From DATFEN01 sp035691285 (GTDB lineage Bacteria > Acidobacteriota > Vicinamibacteria > Fen-336), in assembly GCA_035691285.1 (NCBI GenBank), contig DASSJI010000156.1:1-64000 (forward strand): 64,000 nucleotides of DNA. Direction: 5' to 3'. This document shows, piece after piece, positions 15,882-24,359 of the stretch. Below the pieces are notes generated by a model, which had not been told where the DNA came from, ran no database searches, and worked only from the letters and a program-made list of their open reading frames with translations. Made by a program: the position numbers and the translations under genes. Position 1 is the stretch's first letter, and each line of letters starts with the position of its first letter.

Positions 15882-16450
15882 TACTCGCGCGCCGCCGAGC
15901 CCTCGGGGCAGGAGGCAGGCTCCGCGAGGAGCGCCTCGATCGCCGCCTCGACCTGCTTGCCGCTGTCCTGGTCGGCGTGGATCTCGCCGATGTGGACGTG
16001 GCGGAGGAGGCCGCACTTGTCGACGAGATATGTTGTCGGCCAGTAGCGGGCCTCGAGGGCGCGCCAGTACGCGTGGTCGTTGTCCAGGTACTGCGGGTAG
16101 CGGAGGTCGTGGCGCTTCACCTCGGCCTCGAGCGAGGCGCGCTTCTTCTCGAAGCCGAACTCCGGGGAGTGGACCCCGATCACGACGAGGCCCCGCAGAC
16201 CGTAGACTTCGTGAGCTCTCCTGACCCAGGGGAGCGTGCGGACGCAGTTGGATCAGCCGAAGGTCCAGACGTCGAGCAGGACGACCTTGCCCTTTAGCGC
16301 GTCGAGCGCCTGTGGCGGACCGATCCACGCTGCGGCATCGGCGCCGGGGAAGGGTGGCATCGGACGCACGGGTACGGCGGCGCCGGCGTCGCAGGCAAGG
16401 GCCGCCCAAGCCAGTCCCAGGAGGCCGGTCGAGAGGGAGCGCGGAGTCAC
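15881..16450 (-). CDS. Probable selenoprotein: DipZ/TlpA-like thioredoxin with a UxxC active site
   Basis: The frame from GTG 16450 to TAG 15881 is open except for one TGA (16255-16253, codon 66), giving 189 residues if read as selenocysteine. Around it the product reads KVVLLDVWTFG-U-SNC, then VRTLPWVRRAHEVYG, LVVIGVHSPEFGFEKKR and YWPTTYLVDK. This matches the thioredoxin domain of DipZ-like proteins, where the usual motif is WTYSCINC-like, so TGA replaces exactly the nucleophilic cysteine while the resolving C69 remains. A signal peptide (residues 1-25) predicts a periplasmic disulfide or peroxide-reducing role. A nonsense mutation or base error is the alternative. Confidence 0.8.
16215..16255 (-). 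promoter_or_regulatory. UGA codon and candidate bacterial SECIS hairpin
   Basis: The in-frame UGA is at 16255-16253. After 17 nt comes GCTCC, loop CCTGGGTCA, GGAGAGC (16235-16215), a short stem whose loop contains GGGUC; a G-U pair of bases in the apical loop is typical of bacterial SECIS elements bound by SelB. The distance is within the known range. The stem is only 4-5 bp as read by eye, so folding is needed. Confidence 0.45.
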
Positions 16451-16456
16451 GCCCTC

Positions 16457-16462
16457 AGGCTA
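16457..16462 (-). promoter_or_regulatory. -10 element of the selenoprotein gene (leaderless type)
   Basis: TAGCCT on the minus strand ends 6 nt before the GTG at 16450; an ATG just upstream is closed by this same TAG, supporting the GTG start. Confidence 0.3.
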
Positions 16463-16506
16463 CCTCATGCCGGAGCCCAGCGGCGAGCCTCCGTTCTCCC
16501 CCGGCG

Positions 16507-16512
16507 TATCAT
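16507..16512 (+). promoter_or_regulatory. -10 element of the SGNH hydrolase gene
   Basis: TATCAT ends 10 nt before the ATG at 16523. Confidence 0.35.
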
Positions 16513-16522
16513 CCCGCAGGGA

Positions 16523-17707
16523 ATGGGGCGCCTTCGCAGCACGATGGGCACGGGCGCCCTGCTCTTGTTCGGGGTGGCGGCGTCCCTCGGCGTCCTCGAA
16601 GTCTTCCTGCGCGTCGTCAACCCGCTGCAATCGCGCCTGTGGGGCGACCGCATCGTCCTCCAGCCGAACTACTCGCAGACGATCACCAACGTCCGCAATC
16701 CGCGCCTCGAGCCGGTCATCCACTTCTCGCGGAACTCCCTCGGCTTCCGGGGCCCGGAGCCGCCGCGCGACTTCGCCGGGAGCCTGACCATCCTCGCCCT
16801 CGGCGGCAGCACCACCGAGTGCTGGTTCCTGTCGGACGGCAAGGACTGGCCGGCCGTCCTCGGACGCCGGCTGGCCGAGCGCTTCGACGGCGTCTGGGTC
16901 AACAACGCGGGCATGGAGGGCCACTCCACCTTCGGCCACCTGCTGCTCCTGGAACAGTGGGTGGTGAAGCTGCGCCCCAAGGTGGCCCTGTTCCTGCTCG
17001 GGATCAACGACGTCGAGCGCGAGGACCTGAAGGCGGGCGACCGGGCGCTGGCCCGAGGCGGCCCGTCCTCGGCGTGGGACGCGCTCGTGGGCGGCGCCGC
17101 GCGGCGCAGCGCGATCGTCGCGACGCTCGTGAACCTCGGCCGCAGCCGGCGGGCCGAGCGCCTCAACCTGACCCACGGCGACGTGCGGCTCCAGAGGCTC
17201 CCGCCCCTGCCCCTGAAGCCGGAGTACCGCCGCAACACGCTGCTGCTCCACGAGCAGCGCTACGTCCCGGGCTACCGCGAGCGGGTGCTGCGGCTCGTTG
17301 CGGCGTGCCGCGCGGGCGGCATCGAGCCCGTGCTCGTGACGCAGCCGGCGCTGTACGGAGAGGGCGTCGACGACGTGACCGGCGTGGACCTCGCCAGGGT
17401 GACCGTGGACAACGATCCGGAGCACCTGCTGAACGGCAGCCTTTCGTGGCGCATCCTCGAGCTGTACAACGACACGCTGCGGGCGATCGGCCGCGAGCGG
17501 GGCGCCTACGTCGTGGACCTGGCACGGCGCCTGCCGAAGTCGTCGCGCTACTTCTACGACTTCGTCCACTTCACGGGCGAGGGGGCCGAGGCCGTGGGCG
17601 CCCTCGTGGCTCAGGACCTGTGCCCGTTCCTCGCCTCCCGCTTCGCGGAGAAGGAGCGCGCGGCGTGTCCCGAGGCGCCCGCCACGGAGGCGCGTCCGAT
17701 CTCGTAG
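16523..17707 (+). CDS. Membrane-anchored SGNH/GDSL-family hydrolase
   Basis: A 394-residue protein with one N-terminal membrane segment (TGALLLFGVAASLGVLEVFL). The SGNH blocks are in order: GGSTTE with the nucleophile S96, the block II glycine in NNAGMEGHST, the block III Asn in LLGINDVER, and DFVHFTGEG with the Asp/His pair near the end. Such proteins are esterases or acyl/acetyl transfer enzymes acting on envelope glycans or lipids; the substrate cannot be told here. Its last 97 bp overlap the 3' end of the binding-protein gene on the other strand. Confidence 0.87.
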   Translation: MGRLRSTMGTGALLLFGVAASLGVLEVFLRVVNPLQSRLWGDRIVLQPNYSQTITNVRNPRLEPVIHFSRNSLGFRGPEPPRDFAGSLTILALGGSTTECWFLSDGKDWPAVLGRRLAERFDGVWVNNAGMEGHSTFGHLLLLEQWVVKLRPKVALFLLGINDVEREDLKAGDRALARGGPSSAWDALVGGAARRSAIVATLVNLGRSRRAERLNLTHGDVRLQRLPPLPLKPEYRRNTLLLHEQRYVPGYRERVLRLVAACRAGGIEPVLVTQPALYGEGVDDVTGVDLARVTVDNDPEHLLNGSLSWRILELYNDTLRAIGRERGAYVVDLARRLPKSSRYFYDFVHFTGEGAEAVGALVAQDLCPFLASRFAEKERAACPEAPATEARPIS

Positions 17708-19224
17708 GCGCGGATCTCGCCGTCGTAGCGCGGCGCGAAGGCGATGCGCCGGTCGTAGACGTAGGCGTCGCGGTCCACGAAGAGCGGCAGGACGGGCAGC
17801 TCGTCCATGACCCGGGCCAGCAGACCGCCGAGGGCCTCGCGCCGCTCCATGTCGTCCTCGATCTCGGCGCTCGCCTCGATCGCCCGGTCCAGCTCCGGGT
17901 CGGCGAGCCCGAGCTCGTTGCTGCGGCCCAGGCGCCGGCTCGGGTCGGGCGAGTGGAGGAAGTCCGCGAGGAACTCGTAGGCGTCGCCGCTGATGCAGGC
18001 GACGCGATCCAGCCACACGCTGGCCTCCCGGCGGCGCAGCGCCTCGAAGAACTCGGCGTCGGGGAGGGCCTCGACGTCGAGACGCACGCCGAGAGCGCGG
18101 AGGTCGGCGGCGACGAGCCGCGCCGGCTCCTCGAGGACGTGGCGAGTGTGGAGCACGCCGGCGAAGCCCCCGCCCAGGCCCGCCTGCCGCAGCAGCTCCC
18201 GGGCGGCGCCGAGGTCGTGGCGCGGCTCGGGCAGGCCCGGATGGAAGCCGAACACGGAGCGCGGGACCGGCTGCGAGGCGGGCTCGGCGTCGGTCGACAG
18301 TCGGGCCACGAGCGCCACTCGATCGAGGGCGAGGTGGAGGGCGCGGCGCACGCGCCGGTCGCGGAAGGGGTTTGACCGGCCCGGGACGCCGGGCGAGCGC
18401 GTCCGCGCGAGATCGAAGCCAAGGAACTTCGTATACAGGCTCTCGCGGCGGGCGACGCCGAAGCGGGCGGCGTCGGCGAGGGAGACCCGGTGCCCCTGGG
18501 CCTCGGCCAGGGCGGTCCGCCCGAGCCGCACGGCCTCGAGGGCCGCACGAGGAGGAAGGCCCAGGTCGTACTCCGCGCGGAGAAACGGCGCCTCAGGGCC
18601 CCAATAGCCCTCGAAGCGGGTGAGGCTCAGGCGCCGCGCGCTCCAGGCCTCGATCCGGTAGGGACCGGTGCCGATGCCTTCGGGTCCCCGCGCTCCGTGC
18701 GGCAGGATCAACACGCCCGTGAGCTTCTGCAGGAACGTGCGGTCCGGCTCGCGTGTCCGAAGCTCGAGCGTGACGTCATCACGGACGCGGACCTCCTCGA
18801 CGCCGCTCAGCTTCTTGCCCATCTCGAGGAGCGGGTCGCCCCGCAGGCGCGCGAGGGACGCCGCCACGTCGGCCGCCGAGAAGGGGCGGCCGTCGTGGAA
18901 CGCGACTCCGCGCCGCAGGCGGAAGATCCAGGTCCGCGGGTCGGGGTTCTCCCAGGCGTGCGCCAGGCGCGGCACGAGCTTCATATCCGTGTCGGTCGCG
19001 ACGAGCGGCTCGTAGACGTTGGAGAGCAGCGCCGAGTTGCTGAGCGTGTCCTCGCGGTGGGGATCGAGGCTCGTCAGCTCGTAGGAGGCTCCGATGCGGA
19101 GCACATCGTCGCTCGGCCCTCGAGGGCCGACGCAGGTCGCAAGGCACAGCGCGCCCGTGACGCTCGCCGCCCGGCTCAGGATTGATGTCGGCACGCCGCG
19201 AAGACCTCCGCCGCGAGAAGACAT
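17611..19224 (-). CDS. Family 5 (oligopeptide-type) ABC substrate-binding lipoprotein
   Basis: A 537-residue solute-binding protein. An N-terminal lipoprotein-like signal (ALCLATC) is followed by RIGASYELTSLDPHREDTLS, LLSNVYEPLV, the SBP_bac_5 segment FRLRRGVAFHDGRPFSAADV, GTGPYRIEAW, RDRRVRRALHLALDR and a lobe-closing YVYDRRIAFAPRYDG. I took ATG 19224; GTG 19194 is nearly as good. No permease or ATPase genes are adjacent, so it is an orphan binding protein or serves a transporter elsewhere. The ligand (peptide, nickel chelate, other) is not predictable. It overlaps the SGNH gene tail-to-tail by 97 bp. Confidence 0.85.
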   Translation of the reverse strand: MSSRGGGLRGVPTSILSRAASVTGALCLATCVGPRGPSDDVLRIGASYELTSLDPHREDTLSNSALLSNVYEPLVATDTDMKLVPRLAHAWENPDPRTWIFRLRRGVAFHDGRPFSAADVAASLARLRGDPLLEMGKKLSGVEEVRVRDDVTLELRTREPDRTFLQKLTGVLILPHGARGPEGIGTGPYRIEAWSARRLSLTRFEGYWGPEAPFLRAEYDLGLPPRAALEAVRLGRTALAEAQGHRVSLADAARFGVARRESLYTKFLGFDLARTRSPGVPGRSNPFRDRRVRRALHLALDRVALVARLSTDAEPASQPVPRSVFGFHPGLPEPRHDLGAARELLRQAGLGGGFAGVLHTRHVLEEPARLVAADLRALGVRLDVEALPDAEFFEALRRREASVWLDRVACISGDAYEFLADFLHSPDPSRRLGRSNELGLADPELDRAIEASAEIEDDMERREALGGLLARVMDELPVLPLFVDRDAYVYDRRIAFAPRYDGEIRAYEIGRASVAGASGHAARSFSAKREARNGHRS

Positions 19225-19268
19225 CGGTGCCCGGGGCGGCAATATTCCGGCCTGCGACCCTGCCGTTG

Positions 19269-19274
19269 TATCGT
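19269..19274 (+). promoter_or_regulatory. -10 element of the LppP/LprE-like gene
   Basis: TATCGT ends 8 nt before the ATG at 19283, the same spacing as at hemE and lepB. Confidence 0.3.
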
Positions 19275-19282
19275 GGGATCGG

Positions 19283-19846
19283 ATGCAGGACGCCCTCCTC
19301 CTCGCGCTGGCGCTGGCGGCGGCCGACCCCAGGGAGCGGGCGCTCTGGCTCGAGGCGACGCCCCTTCCGGCCTGGAACAAGCGGGGCGCCGAGGTGCCCA
19401 AGGCCCCCCCCGTCGAGCCGCCGAGCGACCCGCGCTGCGACGGCGCCGCGCGGCCGGCCGCCTCGAAGGAGGACCGCGCCGTCGTGTCCGCCGGCTGGTC
19501 CCTGGTCGGCGCCGCCCAGGTGTTTGCAGGCGCGCGCCTGCTCCTGGCGACGGCGGGCCACGATGGCATGTGTCGGCCCCTCGAGTTCCAGGGCTTCGTC
19601 TTCCTGGGTGGGCGCCTGGCCGGCCTGCTGTCGCCCACACCGATGCGCTCGCGCACCGACGGCGCGCTCGTCTCCGCGCGCCTTCTCTCCGAGACGACGG
19701 TGGAGGCCGAGTTCGCCCGCTACCTCGACCCGGACCCGCTGTGCTGTCCCTCGCGCACGACGGTGGTTCACTACCGCATCGAGCCGGGCTCCGGCGAGGA
19801 AGGACCGCTGCTGGTCGCAGAGCGCTCGATCCCCGCCGCTCGCTGA
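19283..19846 (+). CDS. LppP/LprE-like secreted protein
   Basis: A 187-residue protein with a very short hydrophobic start (DALLLALALAAADP). The family core is clear: VSAGWSLVGAAQVFAGARLL, ATAGHDGMCRPLEFQGFVF, GGRLAGLLSP, SRTDGAL and DPLCCPSRTTVVHYRI. Three conserved cysteines (C in GMCRP and the CC pair) suggest a disulfide. LppP/LprE proteins are mycobacterial lipoproteins of poorly known function; here no lipobox Cys is visible, so the protein may be simply secreted or periplasmic. Its 3' end overlaps the gamma-glutamyltransferase gene by 76 bp on the opposite strand. Confidence 0.75.
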   Translation: MQDALLLALALAAADPRERALWLEATPLPAWNKRGAEVPKAPPVEPPSDPRCDGAARPAASKEDRAVVSAGWSLVGAAQVFAGARLLLATAGHDGMCRPLEFQGFVFLGGRLAGLLSPTPMRSRTDGALVSARLLSETTVEAEFARYLDPDPLCCPSRTTVVHYRIEPGSGEEGPLLVAERSIPAAR

Positions 19847-21540
19847 CGCGGCGGAGCCGCCCCCACGGCGCCGCTGTCGGCACCACGGCGGTCCGCGGCC
19901 CCGAGGAGCGTGCCGTCGGGCAGGCGCTGCGCCGCTTGCAGGCGGCTGCCCCACGCCCAGCCGAGCTCGAGGGCGTGGCCGCGGGCCGCCAACAGCGCGA
20001 GGCTGTCCGGGGAGAGGCCGTGCGTCTCCACGAGGATCCGGTCGGGCAGCCACTGGTGGTGGACGCGCGGTGCGTCGACGGCCTCCTGCAGGTTCATGCC
20101 GTGGTCGATCAGGTTCACGAGGACCTGCAGCACCGTGTTGATGATGGTCCGGCCGCCCGCCGCTCCCATGACCAGGAGGGCGCCGTCCTTCGTCGCGATC
20201 GCCGGCGTCATGCTGGACAGCATGCGCTTGCCCGGCGCGGCGAGATTGGGAGGCGTGCCGATCAGCCCGGTGGAGTCGGTGAGCCCCGGCCCTGGGTTGA
20301 AATCGCCCATCTCGTTGTTCAGGAGGAACCCTCCGCCGGGCACGATGCGCTTCACGCCGTAGCCGTCCTCGAGAGTGTAGGTGAGGGCCACGGCGACGCC
20401 GGCGCCGTCGATCACGGAGAAGTGGGTGGTCTCGGCGCTCTCGGCGGGCCAATCGAAGGAATCCGGCGCGGACACCGAGGCGCGGTCGTCGCGGATCGTC
20501 CCGCGCAGCGCGCTCGCGTACTCCTTCGAGGTGAGCCGCGCCCACGGAGCGGCGTCGTTGAAGTCGGGGTCGCCCAGCAGGCGGGCGCGGTCGGCGAACG
20601 CGCGCCGCATCGCCTCCGCCATGCGATGCACGGTGAGGGCGGAGCCAAAGCCCGAGGCCGCCACGTCGTAGCCCTCGAGGACGTTCAGCATCTGGAGCAG
20701 CGCCGTTCCTCCCGAGCTCGGCGGCGGCATCGACAGGATCTGCCAGCCGCGATAGCTGCCCGAGAGCGGCACGCGCTTCTTCGGCCGGTACTCCGCCAGG
20801 TCCTGCTCGGTGATCAGGCCGCCTCCGCGTTTCATCTCCTCCGCGATCAGGCGCGCGGTGAGGCCCCGGTAGAAGCCGTCCGGACCGCCGGACGCGATGC
20901 GGTCGAGGGTGCGCGCGAGATCCTCCTGCCGCAGCAGGTCTCCGGCGGCGAGCGGACTTCCGTCCTTCGAGAACTGGGCCAGGGTGGGCGGGTGCCTGGC
21001 GAACTCCTCGCGGACGCCCAGCAGGTCGCGGGCGAGGCCGTCGCTCACCGTGAGGCCGTTCCGAGCCAGCGCGATCGCGGGCTCGATGAGGCGCTTCCAG
21101 GGGCGCGTCCCGCGCTCGCTCCAGGCCAGGTGCAGGCCGGCGACGGTGCCGGGCACGCCGACGGCGAGGAGGCTGTCGTGGTGGAGCGCCGCGTCGTAGC
21201 GGCCGTCCTTCAGGAACATCGTGGCCGTCGCGGCGGCGGGGGCCACCTCGCGGAAGTCGTAGGCGACGGCCTCGCCGGTCGCGTCGCGGACGAGCAGGAA
21301 GCCGCCGCCGCCCACGTTGCCGGCGCTCGGGTGCGTCACGGCCAGCGCGAAGGCCGTGGCGACGGCCGCGTCCACGGCGTTGCCGCCCCCGCGGAGAACG
21401 TCGGCGCCCACGCGGGCCGCGAGGGCGTCGGCGGAGACGACGATCCCGCCGCTGGCCCGGACGGGCACGGCCAGGGGCGCCTTGTCGGCGGCCGCGGGGA
21501 GGGTGCAGAGGGCGACGAGGAGGGTGAGCAGGCGCTTCAT
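19771..21540 (-). CDS. ggt: Gamma-glutamyltransferase (glutathione hydrolase precursor)
   Basis: A 589-residue periplasmic enzyme with a signal peptide (RLLTLLVALCTLPAAA). It cleaves the gamma-glutamyl bond of glutathione after self-processing at the Thr of ETTHFSV (T371, the mature nucleophile). Other family motifs are GGNAVDAAVATAFALAVTHP, GNVGGGGFLL, GGTALLQMLN, NNEMGDF and MGAAGGRTIINTV. The last 35 or so residues after LGAADRRGADSG go beyond the usual C-terminus and are the part encoded opposite the LppP/LprE-like gene. Confidence 0.95.
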   Translation of the reverse strand: MKRLLTLLVALCTLPAAADKAPLAVPVRASGGIVVSADALAARVGADVLRGGGNAVDAAVATAFALAVTHPSAGNVGGGGFLLVRDATGEAVAYDFREVAPAAATATMFLKDGRYDAALHHDSLLAVGVPGTVAGLHLAWSERGTRPWKRLIEPAIALARNGLTVSDGLARDLLGVREEFARHPPTLAQFSKDGSPLAAGDLLRQEDLARTLDRIASGGPDGFYRGLTARLIAEEMKRGGGLITEQDLAEYRPKKRVPLSGSYRGWQILSMPPPSSGGTALLQMLNVLEGYDVAASGFGSALTVHRMAEAMRRAFADRARLLGDPDFNDAAPWARLTSKEYASALRGTIRDDRASVSAPDSFDWPAESAETTHFSVIDGAGVAVALTYTLEDGYGVKRIVPGGGFLLNNEMGDFNPGPGLTDSTGLIGTPPNLAAPGKRMLSSMTPAIATKDGALLVMGAAGGRTIINTVLQVLVNLIDHGMNLQEAVDAPRVHHQWLPDRILVETHGLSPDSLALLAARGHALELGWAWGSRLQAAQRLPDGTLLGAADRRGADSGAVGAAPPRQRAAGIERSATSSGPSSPEPGSMR

Positions 21541-21549
21541 ATGCGGCGG

Positions 21550-21555
21550 ATGCTA
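21550..21555 (-). promoter_or_regulatory. -10 element of ggt (leaderless type)
   Basis: TAGCAT on the minus strand ends 9 nt before the ggt ATG at 21540. Confidence 0.35.
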
Positions 21556-21586
21556 CCCTACGCCGCCCCAGCTCGGAGGTGACGCC

Positions 21587-22969
21587 GTGTTCCTCGCCCT
21601 GCTCGTGCTCGCCGCGCCGCAAGCCGACCCGCCGCGCACCCTGCGCCTCGACTACGTCCACTCGGGCAATGCCCGCGAGGAGCGCTTCGCCCTCGACGGC
21701 CTCGCCCTCGAAGGCCCGTGGCCTGGCCGTCCGGACCGCACCCTCGACGACACCAACCTGGGGAAGTACTTCTTCGAGGTCATCGACCGCGCCACGAACC
21801 GGGTGCTCTACTCGCGCGGCTTCGCCAGCATCTACGGGGAGTGGGAGACGACCGGCGAGGCGAAGGAGCGCGACCGCGCCTTCCACGAGTCGCTGCGCTT
21901 CCCCGAGCCCGCGGGCGAGGTCCAGGTGGTGATCAAGAAGCGCGACGCGCGGAACGCGTTCCGGGAGGTGTTCCAGACGCTCGTCGATCCCAGGGACCCC
22001 GCCATCGACCGCGCGCCGCCGCCCAGGGCCGTCAAGGTGTGGGCCGTCCTGGAGAACGGGCGCCCCCAGGACAAGGTGGACGTGCTCCTGCTCGGCGATG
22101 GCTACACCGCGGCCGAGATGGACAAGTGGCACGCCGACGCCCGAAAGATGGTGGAGCTGCTGTTCGCCCAGTCGCCGTTCAAGGAGCGCAAGGCCGACTT
22201 CAACGTCTGGGCGATCGACGTGGCCGCCGACGAGAAGGGCGTGGCGCGGCCCTCGGACGGCGTCCACCGCCGCTCGCCGGTGGGAGCCGCCTACGACACC
22301 TTCGGGAGCGAGCGCTACGTTCTGACCATGGAGAACAAGCGCTTCCGCGAGATCGCGGCGGCGGCGCCGTACGAGTTCGTCGAGATCGTGGTCAACGACC
22401 GCAAGTACGGGGGCGGCGGCATCTTCAATCTGTATGCGACCGCCCCGGCGGACAGCCGCTGGATCCCGTACCTGTTCGTCCACGAGTTCGGCCATCACTT
22501 CGCCGGCCTCGCCGACGAGTACTACACCTCGGCCGTCGCCTACGAGAAGAAGGAGGATCGGCCCGAGCCCTGGGAGCCCAACGCCACGGCCGACCCGAAG
22601 GCGGCCAAGTGGAGGGACCTCCTCAGCTCCGGCGTCGAGCTGCCCACGCCCTGGGAGAAGCAGCGTCTCGAGGCGCTGCAGAAGGACTTCCAGGGCCGCC
22701 GCGTGAAGATCCGCGCAGAACGCCGGCCCGAGGACGAGATGGACGCGCTCTTCGAGGAGGAACGCGAGACCGTGACCGCGCTCCTTGCGCGCGGGCCGAA
22801 CGCAAGCAAGGTCGGCGCCTTCGAAGGGGCGAACTACGAGGCCGAGGGCTACTACCGCCCGCAGGCCGACTGCATCATGTTCACCCGCGACGAGGTGGGC
22901 TTCTGCGCCGTGTGCCGGCGCGCCATCGCCCGCGTGATCGACCTGTACGCCGCTCCGGCGAAGCGCTGA
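21587..22969 (+). CDS. Peptidase M64 (IgA-protease-like) family secreted metallopeptidase
   Basis: A 460-residue protein starting at a GTG with GGAGGTGA upstream; the start gives a signal peptide (FLALLVLAAPQADPP). The zinc motif HEFGHHFAGLADEYY begins at H299, with the third ligand as Asp in GLAD, typical of family M64. KVDVLLLGDGYTAAEM and FNVWAIDVAADEKGV form the conserved part before it. The N-terminal 140 residues form a beta domain also common in M64 proteins. A C-terminal cysteine cluster (DCIMFTR, FCAVCRRAI) probably makes disulfides. The substrate is unknown. Confidence 0.9.
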   Translation: MFLALLVLAAPQADPPRTLRLDYVHSGNAREERFALDGLALEGPWPGRPDRTLDDTNLGKYFFEVIDRATNRVLYSRGFASIYGEWETTGEAKERDRAFHESLRFPEPAGEVQVVIKKRDARNAFREVFQTLVDPRDPAIDRAPPPRAVKVWAVLENGRPQDKVDVLLLGDGYTAAEMDKWHADARKMVELLFAQSPFKERKADFNVWAIDVAADEKGVARPSDGVHRRSPVGAAYDTFGSERYVLTMENKRFREIAAAAPYEFVEIVVNDRKYGGGGIFNLYATAPADSRWIPYLFVHEFGHHFAGLADEYYTSAVAYEKKEDRPEPWEPNATADPKAAKWRDLLSSGVELPTPWEKQRLEALQKDFQGRRVKIRAERRPEDEMDALFEEERETVTALLARGPNASKVGAFEGANYEAEGYYRPQADCIMFTRDEVGFCAVCRRAIARVIDLYAAPAKR

Positions 22970-22980
22970 AGGCCGCATCG

Positions 22981-22986
22981 TATAAT
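22981..22986 (+). promoter_or_regulatory. -10 element of the first lepB (leaderless type)
   Basis: A perfect TATAAT ends 8 nt before the ATG at 22995, so a start site at or within 1-3 nt of the ATG is expected. It is also only 12 nt after the M64 stop. Confidence 0.5.
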
Positions 22987-22994
22987 CGGGGGCT

Positions 22995-23693
22995 ATGGCG
23001 AAGACGACCTTGAAGGCCCGTGCCCACCACTACTGGCGGGAGTGGGTGAAGCCGCTCCTCGTGATCGCGATCGTCCTGGGCTCCCTGCGCTCCTCGGCCG
23101 CGGACTGGAACGACGTGCCCAGCCGCTCGATGGAGCCGACCATCCTGCCCGGCGACCGCATCTTCGTGAACAAGCTGGCGTACGACCTCAAGATTCCGTT
23201 CACGACCGTACGGCTGGCCCGCTGGGGCGATCCGCGGCGCGGGGACATCGTGGTGCTGTGGTCTCCGTACGATGGCAAGCGCCTCGTCAAGCGCGTCGTC
23301 GCCGTGCCGGGCGATGTCATCGAGGCCAGGAACCAGCGCCTGAGCGTGAACGGCAGGGCCGCCGGCTACGCGCCGCTCACCGACGAGGAGCGCCAGCGCA
23401 CCGCGGGCCTCGGCTACGACGCCGGCAAGGTCGCCATCGAGACCGTGGACGGCCGCAGCCATGCCGTGATGGCCGACTCCCTCGAGGGCGTCGGCGCCTC
23501 CTTCGCTCCCGTCACGGTTCCGGCGGGCAAGTACTTCCTGATGGGAGACCATCGCGACGACAGCTTCGACTCCCGCTTCTGGGGCTTCGCCGACCGCACC
23601 GCCATCGTGGGCCGCGCCTCGGCGGTGGCCCTCTCCTTCGACTTCGGCGCCTGGCGCCCCCGCTGGAGCCGGTTCTTCTCGGCGCTGCGGTGA
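22995..23693 (+). CDS. lepB: Signal peptidase I (paralogue 1)
   Basis: A 232-residue type I signal peptidase with one N-terminal membrane helix (VKPLLVIAIVLGSL). The nucleophile Ser is in PSRSMEPTILPGD, the general-base Lys in LVKRVVAVPGD, and GDHRDDSFDSRFWG is the conserved box E. It would cleave signal peptides at the outer face of the inner membrane. A second copy is at 37609-38337. Its stop overlaps the following gene by 4 nt (GTGA). Confidence 0.92.
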   Translation: MAKTTLKARAHHYWREWVKPLLVIAIVLGSLRSSAADWNDVPSRSMEPTILPGDRIFVNKLAYDLKIPFTTVRLARWGDPRRGDIVVLWSPYDGKRLVKRVVAVPGDVIEARNQRLSVNGRAAGYAPLTDEERQRTAGLGYDAGKVAIETVDGRSHAVMADSLEGVGASFAPVTVPAGKYFLMGDHRDDSFDSRFWGFADRTAIVGRASAVALSFDFGAWRPRWSRFFSALR

Positions 23694-24349
23694 GGCACGT
23701 CCTCGCCGTGGCCGCGCTGCTCGTCGCAACGGCCGCGGCCGCCGAGGACCTCTACCTGAGCCTCGAGGCGGCGCTGCCCGAGGCCCCGGACCTCGTGACG
23801 GAGGCTGCGCCCAAGCGCTTCGTCCTGCTCGAGGACGGCAGCGTCTACGTCGGTGGCACTCAGAGCATCGCCGCCGGGCGGCTCGAGAAGGGCGAGCTGA
23901 AGGCCCTCGGAAAGCGCCTGGAAAAGGTGCGCAAGACGCCGGGCCTCGGCGCGAGCGTCACGTTCGGAGAGGGCGCGGCGCGCTACAGGCTCGTGGTCGC
24001 CAAGGGCAAGCCCCTCGACGTGGTCGCGAGCGGCGATCCCGCCACCGCCCCCGCGGCGCTCCGGGGCCTCGCCGGCCTGATCGCCGAGCTCGCGACGTTC
24101 CAGCACCCGTCGCTGCGCGCCTACAAGCCCGCTTCCTACGCGCTGCGCGCCCGCGAGGCGAGCCTGCCGGGCGGCTGCCGCTCGTGGTCCTTCCCGGTGC
24201 GTGTGGAGCAGGCCGTGGCGGCGGCGCAGCGTGTCCCGGCGGCGGAGGCCGCGGGATGGCCGACCGGTGCTCAAGCGGCGTCGGTGTGCGTCGACGACCG
24301 CCGCTACGCCGTGACGCTGAGGCCGCTGCTGCCCGACGAGCGGCCGTGA
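23690..24349 (+). CDS. Hypothetical secreted protein coupled to lepB
   Basis: A 219-residue protein with a clear signal peptide (HVLAVAALLVATAAAAED). It starts at the GTG overlapping the lepB stop, so it is co-translated. The mature part is acidic then basic, with FVLLEDGSVYVGGTQSIAAG resembling a beta-propeller or secreted beta domain, and two cysteines (GGCRSWSF and SVCVDD) that could form one disulfide. I do not recognise a family. Confidence 0.65.
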   Translation: MRHVLAVAALLVATAAAAEDLYLSLEAALPEAPDLVTEAAPKRFVLLEDGSVYVGGTQSIAAGRLEKGELKALGKRLEKVRKTPGLGASVTFGEGAARYRLVVAKGKPLDVVASGDPATAPAALRGLAGLIAELATFQHPSLRAYKPASYALRAREASLPGGCRSWSFPVRVEQAVAAAQRVPAAEAAGWPTGAQAASVCVDDRRYAVTLRPLLPDERP

Positions 24350-24359
24350 GGTCCGGCCG

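Noticed and set aside
16253..16255. Interpretation of the TGA as an ordinary stop in a pseudogene
   Set aside because: Both flanks are intact, the downstream part keeps the conserved thioredoxin segments, and the TGA replaces exactly the catalytic Cys. Decay is possible but less likely than selenocysteine.
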